Under the pieces are notes generated by a model, which was not told where the DNA came from, made no database searches, and was given only the letters and a program-made list of their open reading frames with translations. From assembly GCA_012840805.1 (NCBI GenBank), contig DUVY01000015.1, positions 1 to 43,789 of the forward strand: a stretch of DNA of 43,789 nucleotides, given 5' to 3'. The DNA is from Clostridiales bacterium (GTDB lineage Bacteria > Bacillota > Clostridia > Christensenellales > DUVY01). Positions 8,254 to 16,119 of this stretch are shown one piece after another. Within the stretch, counting starts at the first letter, position 1. The number at the start of each line of letters is the position of its first letter. Made by a program: the position numbers and the translations under genes.

Positions 8254-8880
8254 ATGACTCAAAAACAAATAAAAGAATTTGATTGTTTGAGCATTGAATA
8301 CCAAAATAAACCCAGCTTACTAGTCCGAACATATAATAATCCCAGATGCGCCGTGATTGTAATGGATATGGTTGCGGGCTTTTGCGAAAAGGGCGCGCTA
8401 TACAGTCCAAGACTAAAAAATCTAGTGGATAGGGTGGCGAGCGCTTTGGATTATTTGCCCGAGGCGGTCAAGTTCTTTCTAAACGACACTCACACGCCCG
8501 ATTCTTTGGAGTTTTCTAGTTACCCTAAGCATTGCCATACGCCTGAAGAAAGACAAATAGCGGGCGTCTTGTCAAGAGTAAAGGGCATAGTCATAGAAAA
8601 AGACAGCACCAACGGCATTTTTAGTTTTTTGAAATACGCCGATGTCAATCTATACGACAATTTTCTTATTATGGGCAATTGCACGGATATTTGTGTTTTG
8701 CAGTTTGCCCTGTCCCTAAGAGCCTACTTTAACGAAATCAAAAAAACCGCTAATGTGCTGGTCTTTACGGATTATGTGGACACTTTTGACTCGCCTTTGC
8801 ATAACGCCGAGTTAATGCAAGTGTTTGCTTTGAAGAATATGGAACAGTCAGGCGTAAAAATATTCAAAAATTTGGTCTAA
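8254..8880 (+). CDS. Isochorismatase-family cysteine hydrolase, nicotinamidase-like
   Basis: This 208-residue cytoplasmic hydrolase carries the full catalytic triad of the family: Asp 38 (MDMVAGF), Lys 116 (IEKDSTNG) and the nucleophile Cys 147 (GNCTDICV). The metal ligands known from nicotinamidases are also in place: Asp 78 and His 80 (NDTHTPDS) and His 93 (YPKHC). That favours nicotinamide to nicotinate hydrolysis in NAD salvage over plain isochorismatase activity, although sequence alone cannot settle the substrate. The N-terminal 30 residues are an extension before the first strand. A GAGG ribosome binding site precedes the ATG. It lies 47 bases after the exporter and ends at a bidirectional terminator. 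Confidence 0.85.
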   Translation: MTQKQIKEFDCLSIEYQNKPSLLVRTYNNPRCAVIVMDMVAGFCEKGALYSPRLKNLVDRVASALDYLPEAVKFFLNDTHTPDSLEFSSYPKHCHTPEERQIAGVLSRVKGIVIEKDSTNGIFSFLKYADVNLYDNFLIMGNCTDICVLQFALSLRAYFNEIKKTANVLVFTDYVDTFDSPLHNAELMQVFALKNMEQSGVKIFKNLV

Positions 8881-8884
8881 AAAA

Positions 8885-8910
8885 AGCGGCTAAAAAAGCC
8901 GCTGTTTTTT
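8885..8910. terminator. Bidirectional terminator between hydrolase and pyk
   Basis: AGCGGCT pairs with AGCCGCT around a five-A loop. A T run on the plus side and an A run on the other let it serve both converging genes. Confidence 0.85.
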
Positions 8911-10327
8911 ATTTTACATTTTCTATTTTCAAAATATTGGTATTTCCCGAGATTCCCACGGGCACGCCCGCGGTTATTACCACGATATCGCCTTTTTTGA
9001 CTATGCCGGTCTTTTTGGCGCAGTCTATGGCGTGCGCAAATAACAAGTCGGTGTTTTTTTGCGTTACGCCCAAAACAGGCGTAACGCCCCAGCTTAGCGA
9101 TAGTTTGTGATAGACTTTTTGGTTAGTGGTTACGGCAATTATGGGCGGCGCGGGTCTGAAACTGCTTATCATCCTAGCTGTCGAGCCGCTTTGGGTAACC
9201 ACTAAGATTGCCGTCGCGTTTAAGTCCATAGCCGCGGCGCAGGTGGCGTGCGATACCGCGTCCGCGATATTGTTTATATTGACTTCCAAAGCGTTAAAAT
9301 GTTTCTTAAATTCAATAGTGCTTTCGGCGTAGCTCGCGATAGAAGCCATTGTCTTGACGGTATGAAGCGGATAATCGCCGATAGCTGTCTCGCCGCTTAG
9401 CATTATAGCGCTTGTGCCGTCAAAGACCGCGTTGGCTATATCCGAGATTTCCGCGCGGGTGGGCTTGGGCGCGTGGATCATAGATTCTAGCATCTGGGTC
9501 GCGGTAATAACTTTTTTTGCCGCGCGATAACATTTTTTGATAATATTTTTTTGGATAGAGGGAAGTTGCTCAAACGGGATTTCCACGCCCATATCGCCTC
9601 GGGCTATCATAATCCCATCCGAATAACGCAAAATTTCGTCTATATTATTGACGCCCTCGCGATTTTCTATCTTGGCGATAATTTCTATATCTTCCCCGCC
9701 GTTGCGGTTTAAAAGATTGCGAACTTCCTTTACATCGTCAGCTGAACGCACAAACGACATAGCGATATAATCCACATCCTGCTTTACACCAAAAATCAAA
9801 TCCTCTTCGTCTTGTTTGGACAGATAAGGCATATTAATATGGCAATTGGGGATATTAAGGCTTTTATTATTGGTCAAAATTCCGCCTTCTATTACCGAGC
9901 AGACGATATTATTATTTTCTATTGTTTCAACTTCCAACTCAATAAGCCCGTCGTTTAGCAAAATCATCGCGCCGGGCTGTATGCAAAGGGGAAGCTTTTT
10001 GTATGTAATGCTTACTCTTTGATTATCGCCTTGTATATCTTCGGTAGTTAAGACAAATTTTTGGCCTTTTTCCAAAAAGACTTTGGAATTTTCAAAAGTC
10101 TTGATTCTGATTTCGGGGCCTTTGGTGTCCAGCATAATAGCTATGGGCAGGTTAAGCTGGTCTCTTAGTTTTTTGACCATTTTGATTCTTCTTTCGTGCG
10201 CGTCGTAGGACTCGTGCGAAAAATTAAGGCGGGCTATGTTAATGCCTGCCAGCATCAGCTTTTTTAATGTATTCTCGTCGTCGGTCTTGGGACCCAAAGT
10301 GCATATAATTTTGGTTTTTCTAACCAT
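8909..10327 (-). CDS. pyk: Pyruvate kinase
   Basis: Converts phosphoenolpyruvate and ADP to pyruvate and ATP, the last step of glycolysis. The 472-residue protein has the N-terminal barrel start (TKIICTLGPKT), the substrate loop LDTKGPEIR, the active-site strand IIAKIENREG and the metal-binding MIARGDMGVEI, followed by ATQMLESM and the C-terminal allosteric domain. It lacks the extra PEP-utiliser-like C-terminal domain that makes the Bacillus enzyme about 585 residues long. An AGGAG site stands 5-6 bases before the ATG. It is a single gene with its own promoter and the shared terminator. Confidence 0.98.
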   Translation of the reverse strand: MVRKTKIICTLGPKTDDENTLKKLMLAGINIARLNFSHESYDAHERRIKMVKKLRDQLNLPIAIMLDTKGPEIRIKTFENSKVFLEKGQKFVLTTEDIQGDNQRVSITYKKLPLCIQPGAMILLNDGLIELEVETIENNNIVCSVIEGGILTNNKSLNIPNCHINMPYLSKQDEEDLIFGVKQDVDYIAMSFVRSADDVKEVRNLLNRNGGEDIEIIAKIENREGVNNIDEILRYSDGIMIARGDMGVEIPFEQLPSIQKNIIKKCYRAAKKVITATQMLESMIHAPKPTRAEISDIANAVFDGTSAIMLSGETAIGDYPLHTVKTMASIASYAESTIEFKKHFNALEVNINNIADAVSHATCAAAMDLNATAILVVTQSGSTARMISSFRPAPPIIAVTTNQKVYHKLSLSWGVTPVLGVTQKNTDLLFAHAIDCAKKTGIVKKGDIVVITAGVPVGISGNTNILKIENVK

Positions 10328-10367
10328 AAAAACTCCTAAGATTTTTTTACTGTGATTATCCGTTTAA

Positions 10368-10376
10368 ATTATAGCA
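10368..10376 (-). promoter_or_regulatory. Extended -10 promoter of pyk
   Basis: Read on the minus strand this is TGCTATAAT, an extended -10 element, 41 bases before the pyk ATG. The -35 region is poor, as is usual for extended -10 promoters. Confidence 0.5.
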
Positions 10377-10503
10377 TACCTTAACGCCAAAAACCAAACG
10401 GCAATCTTATGCTTTTGTTTTATTTATATGATAAAATTTCCAACGATTTTGGGTTGATAATTGTAATAATAGTGAAAGGATAAAATCACAGGAGAGATAA
10501 GAT

Positions 10504-11535
10504 ATGAAAAAGATTTTGCAAAAAACGCTAGCGCTGATTTTCGCGATAAGCATATTGGGCGGCGTTTTTTACGGATGCGACAGTTGGGCAAATACGGACT
10601 TGAGCTATGTGAGCATAAGAATTAATCCCGAGTTAGAGCTTGTAGTCAATGGCAAGAATAGCATTACAGCTGTCAATACGCTTAACGAAGACGCCGAAAC
10701 TTTGCTCGCGGATGTTTCAATCACGGATATGCCGCTAGAGGACGGCGCGGAATTAATAGTCAAATTGGCGACAGAAGCAGGATTTATTGATGTCGACTCT
10801 GATAACGAAGTGTTTATTGATGTGGTGACCGACGAGGACGACGAAAACCCAAACCAAGAAAGATTAACCAAAAGAGAGCAAATCAGAAAAAAACTGCAAG
10901 AGCGTATTAATAGGTTCTTTGACAACAACGGCATTTTTGGAAGAGTTAGCCAAGAGACTTTAACACAATATCTTGAAGACGCTCAAAATTTAGGCGTTTC
11001 GCCCGGCAAATTAAAATTGATTATGAGAGCGCTTGATCTTAATCCGGATTTGACGCTGGACGATATCAAGGACAAAGAAGTTAAGGAAATTGTCCAATTA
11101 ATCAGGGACAACATAAAAGACGAAGATTTTGGCTATACCGTTAGGCAAGAATATAAGGCAGCAAGGCAACAACTAAAAAATAAATACGCCCATATGTTTG
11201 AGCTACAAAACCAAATAAAAGAATTAAGAGCGCGACTTAATGACTTTGACGGGACGGATTTAGAAAAAGAGCTTTTGGAGCAAGAATTAAATACCAAAGT
11301 TGAAGAACATAAAACGCTCAAAAAGCAATACGAACAAGAAAAGAGCCAATTAAAAGAGCGGTTTAAAGCTCAAGCCAAAGAAGTCAAAGAGACCAAAAAA
11401 AGAGAACTGGAACAGAGAAAGGAGCAATTTAAAAACAAGTTAGAACAGCGCAAACAGGAATTTGAGAAAAACAAAGAACAAATCAAAGAACAAATCAATA
11501 ATTGGAGAAAAAGGCAAAACAAACAAAACAGATAA
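10504..11535 (+). CDS. Lipoprotein with RsgI-like extracytoplasmic domain and long coiled coil
   Basis: This 343-residue product starts with a signal peptide ending in YGC, so Cys 25 is probably lipidated. Residues about 37-105 (YVSIRINPELELVVNG, then VNTLNEDAETLLADV) match the middle, extracytoplasmic domain of RsgI anti-sigma factors, which has the pattern V.(L/I).(I/V)NPS.E..(V/I)N...V..(V/L)...N.(D/E)...(L/I)L. A helical segment with GVSPGKLKLIMRAL (about 165-178) follows. The last 130 residues are a highly charged K/E/Q coiled coil (from about residue 210 to the end). The RsgI N-terminal sigma-binding domain and the membrane helix are missing, so this is not itself a normal anti-sigma factor. 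AGGAGAG precedes the ATG. It sits directly before a broken rsgI locus. Confidence 0.75.
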   Translation: MKKILQKTLALIFAISILGGVFYGCDSWANTDLSYVSIRINPELELVVNGKNSITAVNTLNEDAETLLADVSITDMPLEDGAELIVKLATEAGFIDVDSDNEVFIDVVTDEDDENPNQERLTKREQIRKKLQERINRFFDNNGIFGRVSQETLTQYLEDAQNLGVSPGKLKLIMRALDLNPDLTLDDIKDKEVKEIVQLIRDNIKDEDFGYTVRQEYKAARQQLKNKYAHMFELQNQIKELRARLNDFDGTDLEKELLEQELNTKVEEHKTLKKQYEQEKSQLKERFKAQAKEVKETKKRELEQRKEQFKNKLEQRKQEFEKNKEQIKEQINNWRKRQNKQNR

Positions 11536-11540
11536 AGGTC

Positions 11541-11570
11541 TTGAAGTCAAGAATGGTTTAGGGATATAAT
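11541..11570 (+). promoter_or_regulatory. Strong sigma-A-like promoter before the broken rsgI locus
   Basis: TTGAAG at 11541-11546 and a perfect TATAAT at 11565-11570 are 18 bases apart. An AAGG site and an ATG at 11603 follow. The promoter now leads into a scrambled gene. Confidence 0.45.
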
Positions 11571-11602
11571 TAGCGTATAATAATCTATCCATAAGGTATT
11601 AA

Positions 11603-11743
11603 ATGATTAACAAACATCTGACAAGGTTAAGGCAGGGCGACAACTCTGCCTTGACGGATATGATACAGCACCGCGTCGTCTTCCAACCTGTCCGTTTTAT
11701 CCAAATACTTCTCCAAAAACTTATTGATTACCTGTTCTATTAG
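11603..11743 (+). pseudogene. Possible 5' remnant of a sigma factor or rsgI gene
   Basis: A 46-codon frame follows a good promoter and an AAGG site. Its first 20 residues (NKHLTRLRQGDNSALTDMI) look like the first helix of an ECF-type sigma factor (..L.RLRQGD..AL..). From about residue 22 the frame runs antisense through an RsgI-coding stretch on the other strand and has no meaning there, so at most the first 60 bases or so are original. An ECF-like start directly before an RsgI gene would fit a sigma/anti-sigma operon. The match is short and could be chance. Confidence 0.3.
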
Positions 11744-11956
11744 TTTGCCTTTGGCGCGGTAATCTTCAAAAATCGCTCTAGCGTCTTGATTGATATATTC
11801 TATTGACTTGACTTTTTCAAAATGATTGACCGTTATGGCTATTGACGAATTGATGTCAATAAAAACAGTCATATAATCGGAATTCATATACCCGAAAAAC
11901 GAAACAACGCCGACCGACAAAAATATCAAAACAGCGAAAGCGCTAGCGCAAAACGC
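11627..11956 (-). pseudogene. Central part of an RsgI-like anti-sigma protein, inverted
   Basis: Read on the minus strand, this frame encodes a membrane helix (AFCASAFAVLIFLSVGVV) and then an RsgI middle domain: YMTVFIDINSSIAITVN, a strand KVKSIEYINQDAR and a helix KGKLIEQVINKFLEKYL. It has no start: upstream of the helix the frame meets a stop at 11957-11959, and the cytoplasmic sigma-binding domain is absent. A TTG at 11929 would cut the membrane helix. What looks like the C-terminal part of the same protein lies on the opposite strand from 11957 on, so this block appears to have been inverted relative to its ends. I call it a broken gene. Confidence 0.6.
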
Positions 11957-12115
11957 CTAGACCAACCAAAAGATTGTCTTGTCTGGGTTACCGAGGATCA
12001 ATTGCAAAATATGAGCATTGGAGAATTGAGAAGATTATTAAAAGATTTGAACGACAATAGAGCGGGCGGCGGCAATCAATCAGAAAACGGCGGCAAAGGA
12101 CAGGGCAGGCGTTAA
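11957..12115 (+). pseudogene. C-terminal tail of an RsgI-like protein, plus strand
   Basis: A plus-strand frame ending at TAA 12113-12115 encodes TEDQLQNMSIGELRRLLKDLND followed by a Gly/Asn-rich basic tail. The segment NMSIGELRRLLKDLN aligns by eye with NLGVSPGKLKLIMRALDLN of the RsgI-like lipoprotein just upstream, so it is likely the last helical part of an RsgI-type domain. There is no start with a ribosome binding site; ATG 12011 would give only 34 residues. Together with the inverted block before it, it forms one disrupted gene. Confidence 0.5.
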
Positions 12116-12208
12116 TAAATTTGACAGTCAAATATAGAACAATTAGAATATAAGATAAATTCGCTGTTATAATTTTACGACAATAATACAAAAGAAAAAG
12201 GAAAGGAT

Positions 12209-13132
12209 ATGAGCAAGATTTTTGTTATAGGAAGCGTCAATATGGATTTGGTAATTTGCGTCGACCGCATGCCCAAAAGCGGCGAGACCCTAAGCGGCTA
12301 TGGCTTTATGACCAATCCCGGTGGCAAGGGCGCCAATCAAGCTGTGGCGGCGGCTAAAATGAACGCCGCTACCTATATGGTAGGATGCGTAGGCAATGAC
12401 GCTTTCGGCGACGAGTTACAAAAGGCGCTGGATGATTATGGCGTGAACACCCGATATCTTACTCGCGCCGACTCAAACAGCGGTATCGCCGTGATAATAG
12501 TGGAAAAAGGCGATAACCGCATAATTTTGGACGCGGGCGCCAACGACAAGATAATTAAAGAAAAGGTAGAGCAAGCATTAAGCCAAGCGTCCGAACAAGA
12601 CTTTTGTATCTGCCAGCTTGAGATACCTTTGGATATTGTGGAACACGCATTTTGTTTGGCTAAGCAAAAGGGTTTGACAACAATCCTAAATCCCGCCCCC
12701 GCGGTAAAATTGGGCGAAAACATTTTGCGAAATGTTGATATTATAGTATTAAACGAAACCGAGTGCGAGATTTTGGCGGACGTTATTCCGCAAAGCCAAG
12801 AAGATTATAAAAAGGTCTTTGAGTTTTTTTCGGGTTACAATATTAAATCCGTAATTATAACATTGGGCAGCAAAGGCTCTGTTTTGATAGAAAAAGATAA
12901 TATACAATACACGCCCGCTTTCAAGGTCCAAGCAATAGACACTACTTCAGCGGGCGACACATATCTAGGCGCTATTGCTTCCGAGCTTGCCAAAGGCAAA
13001 AATTTAACAGACGCTATGAAAACCGCAAGCGCCGCGAGCGCTTTGACTGTTACCAAAAAAGGCGCGATGCAATCAATTCCTTATTATGACGAAGTAATAA
13101 AGTTTTTGGAACGACAAAAAACAAGCGGCTAA
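12209..13132 (+). CDS. rbsK: Ribokinase
   Basis: PfkB-family sugar kinase of 307 residues that would phosphorylate D-ribose at O5 with ATP in the cytoplasm. The N-terminus has the family start (IFVIGSVNMDLV) and the substrate motif NPGGKGANQAVAAAK. The C-terminal signature is DTTSAGDTYLGA with catalytic Asp 250. The length and the SVNMD and GGKGANQA motifs are those of ribokinase proper rather than of fructo- or ketodeoxygluconokinases. A GGAAAGGA site precedes the ATG. The stop codon lies inside a terminator stem. No ribose transporter or deoxyribose genes are adjacent; the downstream neighbour is a converging LacI regulator. Confidence 0.92.
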   Translation: MSKIFVIGSVNMDLVICVDRMPKSGETLSGYGFMTNPGGKGANQAVAAAKMNAATYMVGCVGNDAFGDELQKALDDYGVNTRYLTRADSNSGIAVIIVEKGDNRIILDAGANDKIIKEKVEQALSQASEQDFCICQLEIPLDIVEHAFCLAKQKGLTTILNPAPAVKLGENILRNVDIIVLNETECEILADVIPQSQEDYKKVFEFFSGYNIKSVIITLGSKGSVLIEKDNIQYTPAFKVQAIDTTSAGDTYLGAIASELAKGKNLTDAMKTASAASALTVTKKGAMQSIPYYDEVIKFLERQKTSG

Positions 13133-13149
13133 AACTCTAGCCGCTTTTT
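13124..13149. terminator. Terminator after ribokinase
   Basis: AGCGGCTA pairs with TAGCCGCT around a six-base loop and is followed by a T run. The ribokinase stop codon is inside the stem. The inverted side has an A run upstream, so it may also stop the converging lacI transcript. Confidence 0.85.
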
Positions 13150-13185
13150 ATCTAATAAGACAAATTCAAAATACAAGACAAAAAA

Positions 13186-14178
13186 TCACCTAAAAGTATC
13201 CCTTATAACCAACTCAAAATCAATTTGGTGTTTTTTTATCGCGTTTTCGCCGCTAAAATATCGGTTTATGTTTTGCGCGGTAAAAATTGAGAGTTTTTCC
13301 ACATTATTTTCCAAACTTGTGAGCGCAGGGTAAAAGCATCTAGAAAGCAACGAATTGTTATACCCTATTATAGATAGTTTTTGGGGCACGGGGATATTGT
13401 TTTTTCGCGCGGCGGACAACGCGCCCGCCGCCAAGACATCGTTAGAACAAACCACGGCGTCTATGGTTAAAGACTTGTAAGATCTCCAAAAAGCGTCCAT
13501 TGCGTCTTCTATATCGGGCGAGCATTTGATAATATATCGCTCGTCCAGATTAAGCGCGCATTCTTTTATGCCCTCGTGATAGCCTTGCAGTTTTTTTTGG
13601 CTGCCGTAAGTGTCCACATCATACATAAACAAGATGTTTTTGCGACCTTTGGTATAGGCTTGAATAACGCAATGTTTAATAGCCTTAAGCTCGTCGCAAA
13701 AAGCGCAGTATATATTTTTATGTTTGATATAGGCGTTAATCAAAAACACAGGCAATTTTTTTGAGGCGCTCAAAATAACATCTTCGGTTTTTCCCGCGAA
13801 AACTGAGCCTATAAAGATTATAGCGTCCACATTTTTGGAGATTAGCATATCGACCGAGTTTTGCCTTACCTCCAAACTCTCGCCCGTGCAGCTTAACAAA
13901 ATATCATAGCCGTATTTTCTAAGTTCGCGTTCCAAAACAGCCACGGCTTTGGCGTAATACATATCCTCTATGTTGTAGCAAACAATGCCGATAAGCTTAA
14001 AAGTAGAGCCCGCCGACAGAGCTTGCGCGGTCTTGTTGGGCGTATAATTGCATTTTTCAATGGCGTCCAAAACGCGCTTTTTGGTGTCCGCGCTTACATA
14101 ACCCGAGTTGTTAATAACTCTGGACACAGTGGTAATTGACACGCCCGCCATTTTGGCGATATCGTATATAGTTGTCAT
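13186..14178 (-). CDS. LacI-family transcriptional regulator
   Basis: This 330-residue DNA-binding regulator has an N-terminal helix-turn-helix of the LacI type (TIYDIAKMAGVSITTVSRVINN) and hinge (YTPNKTAQALS), then a periplasmic-binding-protein-like sugar sensor domain. I start it at ATG 14178, because GGGGGA lies 7 bases upstream; an in-frame start at 14208 would add ten residues outside the domain. It is divergent from kdgA-kdgK with 175 bases between them, and a perfect LacI/CcpA-type palindrome lies in that gap. It most likely controls the ketodeoxygluconate genes, perhaps as a KdgR-type regulator, but the effector is unknown. Confidence 0.92.
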   Translation of the reverse strand: MTTIYDIAKMAGVSITTVSRVINNSGYVSADTKKRVLDAIEKCNYTPNKTAQALSAGSTFKLIGIVCYNIEDMYYAKAVAVLERELRKYGYDILLSCTGESLEVRQNSVDMLISKNVDAIIFIGSVFAGKTEDVILSASKKLPVFLINAYIKHKNIYCAFCDELKAIKHCVIQAYTKGRKNILFMYDVDTYGSQKKLQGYHEGIKECALNLDERYIIKCSPDIEDAMDAFWRSYKSLTIDAVVCSNDVLAAGALSAARKNNIPVPQKLSIIGYNNSLLSRCFYPALTSLENNVEKLSIFTAQNINRYFSGENAIKKHQIDFELVIRDTFR

Positions 14179-14210
14179 TAAAAAATCCCCCAAAGGATTA
14201 AAAAACATTA

Positions 14211-14239
14211 TTGACTAATGTTTTTCGTTGTGTTATCAT
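14211..14239 (+). promoter_or_regulatory. Promoter of kdgA-kdgK
   Basis: TTGACT at 14211-14216 and TATCAT at 14234-14239 have 17 bases between them. The operator palindrome begins 14 bases downstream of the -10 box, at the expected start of transcription. Confidence 0.6.
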
Positions 14240-14253
14240 ATATATAGTATAAG

Positions 14254-14269
14254 ATGAAAGCGCTTTCAT
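14254..14269. promoter_or_regulatory. Perfect LacI-type operator / cre-like palindrome
   Basis: ATGAAAGCGCTTTCAT is a 16-base perfect palindrome. Its core TGAAAGCGCTTTCA is the ideal form of the Bacillota cre site bound by CcpA and of many LacI-family operators (central CG). It sits just downstream of the -10 box of kdgA, where binding would block transcription. The neighbouring divergent LacI regulator is the obvious candidate, with CcpA as the alternative. A weaker half-like site (TGAAAGCATTTTGC) follows about 10 bases later. Confidence 0.75.
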
Positions 14270-14353
14270 GTCAAACTGTGAAAGCATTTTGCTTTTTTCT
14301 TATCTTTGATAAAGAAACGTTTTTTTGAAAATACTTTACTTTAGGAGAATTTA

Positions 14354-14974
14354 ATGAACAAGTCTGTAATCGCTCAAATAGGTCAAGAAAAGCTTTTGCC
14401 TGTGGCTGTTATCCAAAAGCTAGAAGACACGAGCAAGTTGCTAGATGCGATAACCGCTGGCGGGCTTAATGTTATTGAGATTACTTTTAGAACGCAATGC
14501 GCGCCCGAGGCTATAAAGTTTTCGGCTAAAAACTATCCCCAAGTTTTGACGGGCGCGGGCACGGTCGTTAACGCCGACCAAGCCCAAGAAGCTATTGATT
14601 GCGGCGCGAAGTTTATCGTAGGACCGGGCTTTTCGCCCGAAGTCGCCAAAATTTGCCTCCAAAATTCCACGCCGTATTTTCCCGGATGCGTAACGCCTAC
14701 CGAGATAATGGCGGCTTTGGAGTATGGCATAGACATTGTTAAGTTTTTCCCCGCGCAAGAGTTTGGCGGGCTAAAAGCCATAAAAGCCTTAAGCTCGGCG
14801 CTAAAGGATGTAAAATTTATTCCGACAAGCGGGATAAACAATGATAACCTTATTGATTATATACAATACGAAAAAATATTCGCTTGCGGCGGAAGCTGGC
14901 TGTTAAAAGGCTCTTACGAGCAAATTACACAAAACATAAAATCGGCGATAAAAATTGTTAATGGAGGAAAATAA
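14354..14974 (+). CDS. kdgA: KDPG / 2-keto-4-hydroxyglutarate aldolase
   Basis: Cleaves 2-keto-3-deoxy-6-phosphogluconate into pyruvate and glyceraldehyde 3-phosphate, the last step of hexuronate and pectin breakdown. The 206-residue protein is a class I aldolase barrel. The Schiff-base lysine is Lys 130 in the motif IVKFFPAQ, and the catalytic glutamate lies in IEITFRT. Further family motifs are GAGTV, FIVGPGF and FPGCVTPTEI. GGAG stands 8 bases before the ATG. It is the first gene of an operon with kdgK, three bases downstream, and is preceded by a promoter and a cre-like operator. Confidence 0.95.
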   Translation: MNKSVIAQIGQEKLLPVAVIQKLEDTSKLLDAITAGGLNVIEITFRTQCAPEAIKFSAKNYPQVLTGAGTVVNADQAQEAIDCGAKFIVGPGFSPEVAKICLQNSTPYFPGCVTPTEIMAALEYGIDIVKFFPAQEFGGLKAIKALSSALKDVKFIPTSGINNDNLIDYIQYEKIFACGGSWLLKGSYEQITQNIKSAIKIVNGGK

Positions 14975-14977
14975 TAG

Positions 14978-16000
14978 ATGGCAAAAGTTGTGACATTTGG
15001 CGAGATAATGTTAAGATTGGCGCCCGAGGGCTATACCCGTTTTGTTCAGGCGACATCGTTTAACGCGACATACGGCGGCGGCGAGGCAAATGTCGCCGTG
15101 AGCCTTAGCAATTATGGGATAGATACCCAGTTTGTGACCAAATTGCCCCTTAACGAAATAGGACAGGCGGCGGTCAATAATTTGAGGCAATTTGGAGTAG
15201 GAACTGATTTTATAGCGCGCGGCGGCAAAAGAATAGGCATTTATTTTTTGGAAAAAGGCGCGAGCCAGCGTCCTTCTAAGGTTATATACGACAGAGCCGA
15301 TTCGGCGATCGCGCAGGCGACAAGCGCGGACTTTAATTGGGACAAAATTTTTGACGGAGCGGACTGGTTTCATTTTACCGGCATAACCCCGGCGCTCGGT
15401 CCTAATGTCGCCGAGTTGTGTCTAGAAGCTTTAAAAGCGGCCAACAAAAAAGGCATAACGGTATCTTGCGACCTTAACTATCGCAAAAACCTTTGGACAA
15501 GGGAACAAGCCCAAGAGACAATGACCAAATTAATGCCTTATGTCAATGTCTGTATAGCCAACGAAGAAGACGCGGGCGATGTGTTTGGCATCAAGGCGGA
15601 TAAGACAGATATAACCAGCGGAAAATTAGACCAAGAAGGCTATAAGAGCGTTGCCCGTCAGCTTATGGACAAATTCGGGTTTAAGTATGTGGCTATTACC
15701 TTGCGCGGCAGCATATCCGCTAGCGAAAACAACTGGGCTGCTATGCTTTATGACGGAAAAGATTATTATTTTTCTAGAAACTATTTGATAAAGATTGTGG
15801 ATAGAGTGGGCGGCGGCGATAGTTTTGGCGCGGGGCTTATTTATTCGTTGCTTAATAATTACAGTCCTAAAGAAGCAGTGGAGTTTGCCGTTGCAGCAAG
15901 CTGCCTAAAACACACGATTGAGGGCGATCTTAATATGGTTACAGTGGACGAAGTCAAAAGACTAGCTGGCGGCGACGCGAGCGGCAGAGTTCAAAGATAA
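14978..16000 (+). CDS. kdgK: 2-keto-3-deoxygluconate kinase
   Basis: PfkB-family kinase of 340 residues that phosphorylates 2-keto-3-deoxygluconate to the substrate of the aldolase encoded just upstream. The start (VVTFGEIMLRL) and the motif TYGGGEANVAVSL are typical of KdgK. The C-terminal PfkB signature is RVGGGDSFGAG with catalytic Asp 281, and SCDLNYRKNLW is a family landmark. The ribosome binding site GGAGG is formed within the last codons of kdgA. A terminator follows 36 bases after the stop. The pairing with kdgA, a LacI regulator, uronate-gene fragments and a pectate lyase makes the pathway assignment firm. Confidence 0.94.
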   Translation: MAKVVTFGEIMLRLAPEGYTRFVQATSFNATYGGGEANVAVSLSNYGIDTQFVTKLPLNEIGQAAVNNLRQFGVGTDFIARGGKRIGIYFLEKGASQRPSKVIYDRADSAIAQATSADFNWDKIFDGADWFHFTGITPALGPNVAELCLEALKAANKKGITVSCDLNYRKNLWTREQAQETMTKLMPYVNVCIANEEDAGDVFGIKADKTDITSGKLDQEGYKSVARQLMDKFGFKYVAITLRGSISASENNWAAMLYDGKDYYFSRNYLIKIVDRVGGGDSFGAGLIYSLLNNYSPKEAVEFAVAASCLKHTIEGDLNMVTVDEVKRLAGGDASGRVQR

Positions 16001-16035
16001 TTTTTGAAAAAGCAATAAAAATATATAATATATAG

Positions 16036-16069
16036 AAAGGCTGTTTTTTAAGAATAAACAGCCTTTTTT
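16036..16069 (+). terminator. Terminator of the kdgA-kdgK operon
   Basis: AAAGGCTGTTT pairs with AAACAGCCTTT around a 9-base loop, followed by Ts. Confidence 0.88.
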
Positions 16070-16119
16070 AGTTATTCTATGTTGTTAAAAATTATTTATA
16101 TAATTTTAATTTTTTCGCT

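Noticed and set aside
13132-14178. Ribokinase and the LacI regulator as one unit
   Set aside because: They converge, with a terminator between them; the regulator faces kdgA-kdgK through a shared operator region.
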